64,000 bases of DNA. Source: Clonostachys chloroleuca (lineage: Eukaryota; Ascomycota; Sordariomycetes; Hypocreales; Bionectriaceae). Where the stretch lies: assembly GCA_037952775.1 (NCBI GenBank), contig JBANAY010000003.1, forward strand, positions 4,030,001-4,094,000, in the 5' to 3' direction. A program made the position numbers and the translations under genes. Positions 1 to 10,771 of the stretch are shown piece after piece. Numbering within the stretch: position 1 is the stretch's first letter; every line of letters begins with the position of its first letter. The notes beneath the pieces are model-generated. The model was given only the letters and a program-made list of their open reading frames with translations. It made no database searches and was not told the origin of the DNA.

Positions 1-520
1 AATCCAGGAGTGCTCTCCGGCCTTGTCTCCTTTCTGTTTTTAAAACAAAAAGTATCAGTAAAGAGTCGGGGTTACGAGTTTTGAAGAGAGTTGGTAAACT
101 AACGACAGTGATGGCGTCCTCGCAGACGTCCTCGAACCAAACGAATCTCAGGGTGCAGGGACCCAGGCAGTGCACGCCCTCCTTCTGATTCTTTCCAATG
201 ATGACGTTTTGAAGAGTAGCTCCAGACTCAAGAAGGAAAACAGCGTCAGCGTCGCCTAGTATCCAAATATAAGCATCTCCATTGTCTATCTTGGCGATCC
301 CTAGGGTTTACTGACCTCCTTCACCACTGTTGCAAGCGCCAGAGCCACGGTCATACTTGACCCATCCGGCATCGAAAGTTTGTCCAGCTGCGATCCTAAT
401 AGGCGCAGAAATGGACTTTGAGCTCGTTGGAGTTGGAAGACCACCTTCCCAGCCCAGGCAGGCCAGGACTGATGGGATCAGACCAATGGCGAGGACGCCA
501 ACCTTTGAGAGTGAAAGCAT
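1..520 (-). CDS. Pectate lyase, PL3 family, 5' part (3' end outside window)
   Basis: Secreted enzyme that cleaves de-esterified pectin (polygalacturonate) by beta-elimination outside the cell. Seen: an ATG at 520 followed by a hydrophobic signal peptide ending near SVLA (about residues 1-20), then exon 1 (318-520), exon 2 (104-255) and the start of exon 3 (1-33), joined by introns 256-317 and 34-103 with GTCAGT and GTTAGT donors. The joined protein reads ..[21 protein letters not shown].. and later GVHCLGPC and [11 protein letters not shown], which is the PL3 beta-helix core with its conserved Cys and Asp residues. About 130 residues are present of roughly 230-250 usual for the family; the catalytic Lys/Arg region lies beyond the window edge. 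No lesion is seen in the visible part. The family assignment is firm; substrate preference is inferred from the family. Confidence 0.88.
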
Positions 521-2810
521 TTTTAAGCACCTTATGCTGGTGATTCGGTACTAAAGGCGAGACTTGATTTTTGTGTAGTTCGTGAAAGAAAGTATTTGTT
601 CAAGTTAAAGACTACGAGCAGCTACTCTTATATTCGTGCCAAGACTCTCTCGACTTGCACTACATATTAGTTGCCCGTCAACTCCTCCCTTATTTTAAGC
701 ACAACAGTAAGCTTAAGCATTTGATTGATGGAAATACGGGCAATGGTGGCAATTCTATATCATGGGCAACTAAGTTAGGCTCATACGATAAAAGAAGCAT
801 CAAAACAAACATAATATGTCCGTGGCTAATTAGGGAGATAGTGGGAGAACCCATGGGAATCTGGTGATTCTATTGGAGCGCATTTGGGTGACTGCCCGGG
901 TCATCCCCCACCTACGGACGAAAGGTCGTAGTGTTGGATTGCTGCCCACTTTCACATGACTTATGCCCAGTTGGTTCAAAGCATATCGAATGAATGTCAG
1001 CTAGGATCAGACAATGAGACCTTGTAGATGGTGGTGTTGTCACGATTGTCAGACACCAAAACGGAAGTTCGGCAGCATCTACCTCCGAAGTATGTTTTGG
1101 GATTTAGGAAGCCACTGAGAAAGGCAGCTGAACTGTTCAGGCCTGGCCTGAGAAATATAATAGACGTATTGGCCTTTACTTGAGATATGCAAAGAAAATA
1201 ACCTTATGAAGAAGACTTATATGCAAATCTAAAACGTGGGAATCCTAGACATTCAGCGGCTTGTGGGTGAGGAGTATGCCACAAGCGGTCATGATATGCA
1301 CATTTCCCAAGCATCTTCGGTAAGTTCGGAACACCGACCTGTGGCCGACCAGGGCACGGTATTGCAGAGCCCTATGAGGGATAATTCACTCCCTTCAATG
1401 GCAGGAGACGTTGCATCTCCCGGCAAGAATTTCCCCGCACGATCTATGATTGGCGGATCCTATCAGAATTCAGTCTCAAGACTCGATGCCGAGAGCTGAA
1501 TATCTTGGTACCGACGGGATCCTATCTTTCAATGCCAAGCACTCAGCAGCGACACGTCTTATTGATCGCGCCGCCGGCGCTTCGCGTGGTCTGGATTTTA
1601 CAAGATTCACTTGTTGTATTGGACCTTTTGTAAAAGGAGACCCTTGATTCTTGCTCTGTTGTGGTGCAGGTTTCGCATTGGCGGGATCATTAACACCGTA
1701 GTGTGTGCTGTAGGATGAAGGCGTCGGGATTTGAGACTCGTCAAGTTTTTCCATATTGAAGTAAAGTGTTTCGGTGTTGCTGTTTTGGTTGACCACACTT
1801 TTTCTTTTTCTTCCCTGACACAAGTGTCTGGTAGATGGCGTGCATTGTAGTTTCAAGTATGTCAATCTCTAAGATGTCATGCAGCGCCTATATGATGCAG
1901 TTCACTGTGTTGTGGAAGTGATGAGACGCTGTGGCCGTTTCTTTGGGTACTTTAGCGAGGATGCATGTATTCGTTTGAGAATGTTGTCATCTTTCAATCA
2001 ACGTTGCAAGTCTAATAGTTCTCCCAGGTTTCTAAATACAGATTCGCATCCTCGCTAAAGTACCCAAAGAAACGGCCACATCAAAGACTTCAAGCCCTAC
2101 ATGGTGCAGCTTACCTCTTCCCGCAATCATCCCATAACGAGGAGAATACCATCGACAGTTCGCAAGGAGAATTGGGCTTGGCTCCCGAATTTGACAGACA
2201 ATTATATGCCCGGTTCGGCATTGTGAAAACCAGTGCCATGAAACCCCCTGAATTGCAGTATCCGTCGTGATGTTGCCTGCAGCCCATCAAGGTTGGGATT
2301 AATAGATACGTAAGAGAAGCTCACTGGAACGAGAATCAGCGACGGTAAGCCCTTATTCTAGCCCTGCTTAGGAAGCATGAAGGTATGGACCCCGTAGTTG
2401 CATTGGTTTGGATGTTGTACACCTGAACGTTCCTCACTCTTCTCCCCCGATACTAGCAAATACCACGCTGATTATGCATGGATGCAATACTGGCGGGAAT
2501 AACTGGCTAGCTACTCCCAACCCCTAGGTTGGTAAAGTGTGCTGCTACCCTGGGAGCGTCAGCGGATATCACTTGTAGATTCTATCACTAAATACGTGCT
2601 CAAGTACTTTCTAGTTACATAATAATGACACGGAGCCGTGAAACTATTGTGCCCCGCACGCCAATCTCGCTCAGCCCGTGATTTTCTCCATCTGCAAAGT
2701 ACCAACCAGGGAGCCATCAACTTCAGATCCAATGTGACAGCACCTACATCAATCGAGATCAACACCGATTCCTCATCTTGCGTCATACTCAGCCGGCGGC
2801 ATTTTGTCGG
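521..2810. other. Gene-free stretch left of the Zn2Cys6 gene
   Basis: No ATG-started reading frame with recognisable domains or convincing splice structure. The longer open frames near 1236-1865 start at GTG or TTG and look like chance. The only clear structure is the inverted repeat at 1931-2079, listed separately. It includes the promoters of the divergent pectate lyase (minus) and regulator (plus). Confidence 0.6.
1931..2079. repeat. Perfect 34-bp inverted repeat with 81-bp spacer
   Basis: Left arm 1931-1964 (begins gtggccgtttctttgggtac) and right arm 2046-2079 (ends cccaaagaaacggccac) are exact reverse complements over 34 bp. The spacer, 1965-2045, is unrelated. The size is that of a small fold-back or MITE-like element or of a long hairpin transcript. 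I see no obvious target-site duplication in the flanks and no reading frame inside. Confidence 0.85.
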
Positions 2811-5545
2811 ATGTCTAGGAAGAGAAGTCTGGAGCCATCGCGATGCGCTGCTCCTGAGAGACCATCTGTGGATGTCTCAGCTGCTACAAGATCTCAATCG
2901 GCAGATCTTCAAACAAATGACGATGAAACCGATCAAGCCGCCCAGGTGAAGGCTCACAAGCGGAAAAGAATTACTCGCGCATGTGATGACTGCCGACGCA
3001 AGAAGATCAAATGCGATGGCAAACAGCCATGTTCAAGCTGCGCGGAATTCAACGCAGGTAAATGCAAGTAAATATCCGACAGGAGGCCTCCTATTAACCA
3101 CTCCGGTACTTTAGGATGTACATACCAGATCCCACCCAAGCGTAGCAAGACGTCTTTACGCCGCCTGCAGCCGGACACGGATGATATAAAGGCCAGGCTG
3201 GAGCTCGCTGAGTCACTCATCCGCAAGTTTCTGCCGCAGATTGACTTGCAAACCCGGGGCTCGACAGCTGGCAAGTTATTGCAAGGCAATGATACGCGCG
3301 ATGATGTATCCAGACCTGGCCAGACTTCGACTGCCGGGCCACCCGCTGAGAGTGAAAAATACATCCCTCTGATCCAGAACGAGGATCAGTTGCGTTTCAC
3401 CGATAACGGCGAACTCGACTTCCGTGGCACTTCATCCAGCGCTACCTTCTTAAGCCGTATCACTCAGAATCTCCCGGAGCTCCTGCGATACGATTCTAGG
3501 ATCCCATTTCTTCCGCAGTTCACACGGCCTGATGGCCCCTTGACCGGCGTATCTTCGTCTTCTACTGGCTATTCTAAATATGATTACTCGAAATTACCTC
3601 CCCGTCACTTGGCACGCATGCTATGCGACTACTCTTTTAACCATGCTTCATGCCTCTTAAGGATAGTCCATGTTCCCTCTTTTTGCAAGAGCTTCGACGC
3701 CTTGTATGACTCGGAAAAAACGCAGTATGCTCCAGAAGAGGGAAGATTTCTTGGACTGCTTTACTCGATATTGGCCTTGGGATCTATGTACGATGTGGAT
3801 GAGAATGATCCATCCAACCCAGATCACTATAATGAAGCCACCACCCGGGGGTAGGTATTAAACGTCACCTTTCCTATTTCTAACTGCTAATATATTACAC
3901 GCAGGTACAAGTATTACTTGGGTGCCAGGTTCTTCCTCCCCGACCTCACTGAGTGCCCAGATATGACAAGCCTGCAGGCCCTGCTCTTCATCATCCAGTT
4001 CTTGCAAGCTATCGGAAACCTAAATTGCTGTTATAATCTAATTGGAGTTGCTCTACGAACAGCCTTGAGAATGGGATTGCACCGCAATCTTCCAAATCTA
4101 TGCACCGCCCCCATCGAGAGCGAGACGAGGAAACGAGTGTTCCACACCATCCGTCAGTTGGACATATACCTCTCTGCTACCTTGGGCCTGCCAATTCTTT
4201 TGCAGGCCAGGGATATAGACCAGCCTCTCCCCACTGCCATTGATGACGAGGATATGATACAAGATACGCTGGCTTCCGCACCACTAAAGAAACCCTCCAT
4301 CATCCAGGCATTCAACGCTCATGGAAAGCTCATGGAAATTCTGGCCGTAGTTGTCGAACGCGTGTATCCGCCTACAGCCACGAGTAGAACAGCAACCAAT
4401 GCCACATACCTGATTGACTGTGGCCAGATTAGAGAAGTGGAACAGAAGCTTCATGACTGGTACCATGACCTTCCCGTCATCTGGAGACCTGGGCATGATA
4501 ACGACGTCCAGCTAATAAGGTATTCTATACTCTTTGAACAGGAACCCACTCCAAGCGCAGACTTTGCTGATACGATTGTTAACACAGAGTTCAAATCTTG
4601 CTTCGTTTTGCGTTTGCCCACGTTCAAATGATGCTCTACCGACCATTTCTGCAGTTCTTCAACCAGCAAAAGCACAATGGGAACCCCCCGACCAGCGTCA
4701 TCAGGTGTTTGCAGCCACCGGCATCACCGTTTGCCGCAACATTATCAGCATCGGACAGGAGATTAGGAAGCAGGCTGCTCTCTTGGGACCCTATTGGTTC
4801 ATTCTCTACACTCAGTTTCTAGCGGTTTTATGCCTGGTTTCTTATGTATCCAATAATCCCAGGAAGCCGGAGTCGTCTGAAATTCTCGCCGATGCTGTCG
4901 CGGGCAGGGAGTTGATCTCCGGCCTATCACTGCGAAGCCTCGCAGCTGATCGGCTTTCTGTTGCTCTCAATGTACGTGCGCCCCCTTGGTGATAGACCAG
5001 GCATTGACTAATTATACCAGGCGGTTTTTGAACAGCTGCCCAGTCGGTTGGGTTCCACGCCCCCCACGACCAAGAGCACTACACGGCAATCGCTACGTGG
5101 CTCCGTGGAAGCTTTCAGCCCCGGCCCTTCGCTATCAAATATTGGCAACGATTGGCTCCTCTCCAGCACCGCGGCTCCTAGACTAGCTGAGATACAGGAA
5201 GACATTGCAACCAACCTCAACGAGCCGAGGACACAAGCCTATTCTAGTGAGGCAACTCCGCCGAGCCTGATACCTGCAGATCGACTCTTGTTTTCCTTTG
5301 ATGACCCCGTTGCCTATCCTTCAACAACAGCTTGGCCAGAAGCACTCGATCCAACTGCCGGTCTAAGCGACGAGACAATGCACCTCGTCATTCCGGACTT
5401 CTTCGGAGATTTGACCGGGCATGATGCTGAGCCATCCGTGGCGGCTCATTCAGGAGACAGCCGCGCAGCCTCTCATACGGCATCTGCGCTGTTGTCCATG
5501 GGTAGTGGAGGGTTGCTGAGTGATTACATGGCAAGTCTTTTCTGA
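2811..5545 (+). CDS. Zn2Cys6 transcription factor with fungal_trans domain, frameshifted at a C6 run
   Basis: Nuclear regulator of the Gal4-type binuclear cluster class; target genes unknown. Five exons: 2811-3057, 3115-3850, 3905-4519, 4588-4971, 5021-5545. The zinc cluster (CX2CX6CX5CX2CX6C) lies near residues 63-88 after a basic KRKR stretch, and intron 1 falls just before its last Cys, as is common in this family. A coiled-coil-like linker follows, then the fungal_trans region with VALRTALRMGLHRN and HVQMMLYRPFL. The ATG at 2811 was chosen because the frame is open upstream only to a TTG. Within exon 4 the frame must change between QQKHNGNPP and DQRHQVFAATG; the switch sits on the C6 run at 4684-4689 and would need one more base. 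No intron of usable length fits there. Either the run was miscalled or this allele is dead. The 3' end converges with the ATPase gene. Confidence 0.85.
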
Positions 5546-5921
5546 TAGCGTCTTTTCTCATAGCGTAGGAGCCAGGTTAGGGAGGCAGATATAGCCCACA
5601 ACATGTAAAGTTTTCTTCAGATGTTACATTTTTAAAGATAGCGGCTCTGGTGACTATTTGAAATGCCAGTGGACTAAACCCAGCTCCTGAATGCTGCATC
5701 ACCTTTGCGAGAGTTACAATGGTATTAGTTGCAAGGAAGTGATGGTGATGAAACGCGTCTTGGCTTATACATATTCGCTCTCAACCAGCAGAATTAACCA
5801 GCTCCTCCAACGCGACGGGTAGGTAAGCGACAACCTAGCCGACACGAACGAAACCAAGACCAGCATTATCCCAGCAAGACCAAGCTAAGGGCCATCTTGC
5901 CCCGGAGTACGCAAGGAGCCG
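5546..5921. other. Convergent 3' intergenic region
   Basis: This 376-base stretch separates the 3' ends of the plus-strand regulator and the minus-strand ATPase. It presumably holds both 3' UTRs and polyadenylation signals. I see no gene or repeat in it. Confidence 0.6.
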
Positions 5922-8900
5922 TCACCAAGCCACTCGAGCGAGAGGACCTTTCGGAAACTGCCTCACCAATAACTTCCGGATCTCGTCCATAAGTAGAATG
6001 CCCAGGGCCAGAGGAATTGGGATAACCCAGAACTCGATGGGAACACTTGCGGTGAGGAACAAGTTTTGCAAACCCGGAACCTCGGTCACAAAGATTGCGA
6101 TAGACAAGCTTATTATCATGCTCAGAAGCAACCATGGATTCCGTCTCTTTTCCGTAATGGGGTCCGCCTGCAGAATACTCAATCTGCGGTTGCGCACGGC
6201 AAGAATGTTTCCCCATTGTAGAATGACCAGCGTCACGAAATACACGCACTGGCCAGTGGAGTTGAACTGTGCGAGCTCATCCGCCGAGTACCCGTGAAAG
6301 CCATCCGTATAACCCTCGAAAAGGAAGAATAGGTCCTTGATCGGGATGCGAGCCGCCTTCCAGTAGTAGAGGAAGTACATGGCGTGCGCGACGCAGGTTT
6401 CCATGGTTCCTGTGAAGAGGTATGCTTGGCCATAGATACGAGCGTTGATCAGATGGTCTTTCTTATGGTTGCGCGGGGGTATAGACAGCAGATCAAACTC
6501 TGCCTTCTCCATGATGAGTGATAATGAGAGGAAGAGATCCGTAAAGACACAGATGATGATCATCAAAAAGGATGATAGAGGAAGTGGGACGCCGAAAAAC
6601 ACGTTGACGAGAACAGGCCAAATCTCTGACCAGGATCCAGCAGGTAGAAGGTAGGCGATAACCTTTTGCAAGTTCTGGAAAACAAGACGTCCAAGACGGA
6701 CCGCATCGATAATGGAGTCAAACTTATTCAACAGGACGAGGTCAGCCGCGTCAATAGCCACATCACTGCCAGTTACCACGGCTACACCAACGTCTGCAGC
6801 TCTGAGGGCTGGGGCATCGTTCACGCCGTCGCCGGTAACAGCCACTACGTTATCCCGCTGCTTGAATCTGTTATCTGTCAGTAACTCATGCTTCGTCATG
6901 TAACAGTTTGTACGACTTACTCATTGACAATACGAAGCTTCTGCTCTGGTGTTGTTCTTGCAAATACAATCTCCTCGTATTCGCAAACGAGGTTCCAGTC
7001 CTCGTCGGTCAGTCCAAGAACTTCCTGTCCCTCAACAATCAATGCCCGACCTTCGCCTTCACGTCTGCTATTCCTTAGTATCTCCACGGTAAGCTGTGGA
7101 TTTTTCTGCATCTCGCCGACGGTATCAGGGGGGTGACTTTGGGTGAAAATGCCAATATTTCTGGCTATCGCTGCCGCTGTCAGACTGTAATCCCCAGTTA
7201 CCATTAAGACCCGAATACCAGCTCGACGAGCCTCGCGAACAGTGGTAGTTGCCTCGGGGCGTGGCGGATCGATGATACCGAGAACCCCAACCACTGTCAG
7301 ATTTTCAAGGGCAGTGCTGTGAATCTCATCGCTAAAGGCATTCGTGCCCAAGGTATTTGTTGGGGTTACTGTCTTTTCGCAAAGCATGATAACACGCTGA
7401 GCATCGCTGGAAAGACGGTCCTGAGTTGCCTTCAATATAGCGCGAGTCTTTTCGTCAAGAGGTAGCGGGCATTCATTTATTTTGGACCAGTAATGAGTAC
7501 AAGCGCCAGAGAGAATGTCGGGAGCACCCTTGATAAACACTCTGTAGGATTTCTTCTCCCTGGATGAGTTATCGGCGAACATGGTCAGCATCCACTTGTT
7601 TTTGGAGTTGAACGGGACGGTATGGGCACGAGGATTTGAGCGCTTGATTTCTTCGTATGTGTCTGCCTTTGCAGCAAATCGTAGAACGGCTGCATCAGTA
7701 GCGTTACCTTTGACTTTGCGTTCATCAATGGGGAGGGGGTCCGACGCAGTCTCGAAGTATGCGTCATTGCATAAAGCGGACGCTTCGTGCAGCTTCGTGA
7801 AGGCGTTTTCAGGGCTGCCACTTGTGATGGCCTTGTGAACCTCCTCCGGCGATGACATCTCATCAGCAAATGACACAGAAGACACAGACATGAGGTTCTG
7901 CGTCAGCGTTCCTGTCTTGTCCGAGCAAAGAACATTGACACAACCCAAGGTCTCGACGGTGGAAAGGCCCTTGGGGAGGATATCAACTGCTTTCATCCGT
8001 CGGGCAACCATCATCAGCGTGAGCGATACGCCAATGGGCATGCCCTCGGGAATGAAGGCGACAACACACCCCATGACGTTGTTCAGCATGGCAACAACAT
8101 TCATGTAACCACTGTGGTCAACCCGCAACCAGCCAACCCAAACTAGGACGATCAACAACGCGAGAAGAATAGTCATGACGACAATGATCCTAACGAAGCG
8201 CCAAATCTCCCTCTGAATGAGGGTAGGCTCTTCTTTGACGTCGCCCATGGCTTGAGCGATACGACCCATCACGGAGCGAGATCCAGTGAGAACAACAACG
8301 CCCAGCCCGTTCCCGTTGACGACCAAGCTGCCCATCAAAGCGATGTTGCGGCTTTCCAAGAAGTTGGGATCCGTAACGTCAATGGCTCCCTCGATCTCAT
8401 CAGATTCACCAGTAAGCATAGATCTATCAAATCGGATATCTCCAGAGTGCTGGATGATTCGCATGTCGGCCGGCACTTTGCTGCCCATGGCGAGCTGAAC
8501 GATGTCACCAGCAACCAGCTCGGAGGCCGGGAGGACTTGGACCTGACCGTCTCGAAGCACGTGAGTCTCAGAAGGGAGGAGCCCGGTGATGGACTTCATT
8601 GTGCGGGAAGTTGACCAGTCGGAGAAGGCACTGAATCCAGCTTGAAGGGCAATCACAATAAGGATCAGAATTGCCAATGCCAGGTTGGTCGGGGAAGGAG
8701 GATCGCTCAGGGGACGCCAACAAATAAAGAAGACAATGACACCAACCCAGAGAACAGAGCAGAATCCACCAAAGATGTATCCAAGCAGCTTCCTCATGTA
8801 GTTTGTCTTTGGCTGGGGGAGAACGTTGCGGCCATCGCGCGTGAGGCGGCGCCCGGCAGCATCAGCGGACAGGCCAGCTTCAGGGGAGACATTGAGCTGT

Positions 8901-9223
8901 TGGCAGATCTGCTCCGATGCCAGCTCATGGTAGTGTAGGCCGGAAAAGTAATCGGTGTTGTCCTTTTTTGATACCTTGAGATCGTCGGAAGAGTCTGGCT
9001 CCCGATGCTTAGACTCGGAGACGTGAATAGAGAGGGTACGATGCTCTATCTGATATCCAGAGTATGGATTATTCGAGGCCCGGCTGAGAGACCTACGACG
9101 GCTGGAATTGCGACTCAAAGATCTGGGGCGCCCACGACCACGGTTTTCCTGGGCTGCAGGGTGATCAGTATCGTGAAAGCTGATATGCATGCCTTTCTCA
9201 GCCTCGGGTTCTTTAGCATTCAT
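5922..9223 (-). CDS. P-type cation ATPase, IIC (Na+/K+-ATPase alpha-like) group
   Basis: Integral membrane pump driven by ATP hydrolysis through an aspartyl-phosphate. Two exons (6921-9223 and 5922-6867; intron 6868-6920) give about 1082 residues, typical for the group. Seen in order: an Arg/Ser-rich N-terminal tail (to about residue 60), cation_ATPase_N, two membrane segments, the actuator loop with LTGES, membrane segments with FIPEGMP (the ion-binding PEGLP equivalent), the phosphorylation motif DKTGTLT near residue 435, the KGAPD nucleotide-binding motif, TGDGVNDAPAL just after the intron, and a C-terminal membrane bundle. PPRNHKKDHLIN after the sixth segment matches IIC pumps rather than fungal ENA (IID) or PMA (IIIA) pumps. 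No beta subunit gene is nearby, and the ion carried (Na+, K+, H+) cannot be read from sequence. The RS-rich tail suggests phosphorylation control (inference). Confidence 0.92.
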
Positions 9224-10771
9224 CTTTGTGGTCTAGGCGATGGAAGAGAAAGAGAGAAACAAGCAGGCAGATGAGTGAGAGTATGACGCGTAATACTAGC
9301 AACCTTTGGTTTTATACATCTACTGGAGGCCCGCCCCCCATCTACATTTTGCTCATCAAACAGATGAGACAATTATTTGCCCCGCTAGCAGATAATAATC
9401 GACACATGCATCCCAGCTGAACTGCTTCGCCAATAACCTCTCAGCGTTTCTTGCCAGAGGTTACGTAGGATAATGAGAAGAACCCCATCCGATGGGAGGC
9501 CGCTCGGAAAGATATCGAGAAGGGTTTGGTTTGGTGTACATCTATCATTTCTTATTAGTCTCTGCTAGTCCGGCTTTCCGTGTAGCCGGCTAGCAAGATC
9601 ATGATTGGCTCAGTCCCAAGCTGACCTGGCATAAGAAGCTGCATTCTCTTCCGCATATCCGGCTGCAGCGCAGCTGATTGGTCAGTGACAGTTCTCCGAC
9701 ACCATAACTGGGCTGAATTACATTGCCGAAACCACGTGCGATGAATTGCGTTAGGTTCAGGAGCAGCGATTGCTGTGCAAAATTTGGACAAGAACAATCA
9801 CAGGATAATTCTCATCCATGTCTATAACTCTATAAGAGCATAGAACAAGGCTTGTGGCGATGAACAATGATAGCACCCCTGGTACAATAGCAAATTATCA
9901 TACGGGCTAGGATGGTTTTAAGGGGAAGTCTATCCAACACATTAATTTTCCAGCCCAGGTTAGAGATATTCAAGCCTTGCAACTTTTCAATCTACGCAGC
10001 ACTGACCTCCATACAATTGATTGGCTAGGGCCATTCAATTTCATCGACAGTTGTCTTGCAGAAGCCTCAAGGAGCGGGGAGATTGCTCAAGCGGTCAATA
10101 AAGCTTATTCTTCATTTCATATCTTGTGCCAAAAAGCACAGATTGCGGTTCTTTATTTCAATGTAGACTCTTCTGCTCAAGACAGAGACCCTCCAGTCAG
10201 CGCAATAACACCACCATCAGAGCTCTTGCTCGGCGTAAAACGCTACCTGTATTTCGCAAGTATGTTGATTCTGTAGTTAGGCTCGAATGACTAAAGGTTT
10301 TAACCCCCAGGGTCTAAAATGCATACTCATCCAGATGTAAGTCTAATACACAACAATTTGAGGTTTATCACGACCCTCCTTTCAAACGGTACCTTGGAGA
10401 ACTCAGACAGCTTTTCTACTACCCGAACGTACCATTCGTTTTGTAGAGGCTACATCGCTCGCAATAGAGGCATATGTGATTGTTGAGATCATATATTGGA
10501 GAATTGCGAAAGACTTTAAGAAATACGGTATTTTATTAGGCAACGAATTTTTCTTATAGGGTACTTATTACGGCCCAACAAGTTTTATTAATAACAATAC
10601 TGCAGAGTAGAATAAATGGACAAGAAGTGAAATGTGATTCGAATAGTGAATAAGGTTAAAGGGAAGGAAAAAGGAAAGAGAAAAGGAAATGCAAGAGAGG
10701 GGACTGCCTGTACTTGGCTCTTTCTCGAAATAACTAACATGCAGGTACAACTTCATTGGAATGACTTGACC
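9224..10771. other. Intergenic region upstream of the ATPase
   Basis: Contains the ATPase promoter and 5' UTR. A 99-codon open frame at 9977-10276 starts with TTG, has no recognisable domain and no supported splice partners, so it is not called. Nothing else is recognised. Confidence 0.55.

Noticed and set aside
1236..1865. Overlapping open frames of 65-129 codons on both strands
   Set aside because: They start with GTG or TTG or lack domains, overlap one another, and show no splice structure.
9977..10276. 99-codon frame with protein-like composition
   Set aside because: Starts with TTG, has no recognised domain and no partner exons.
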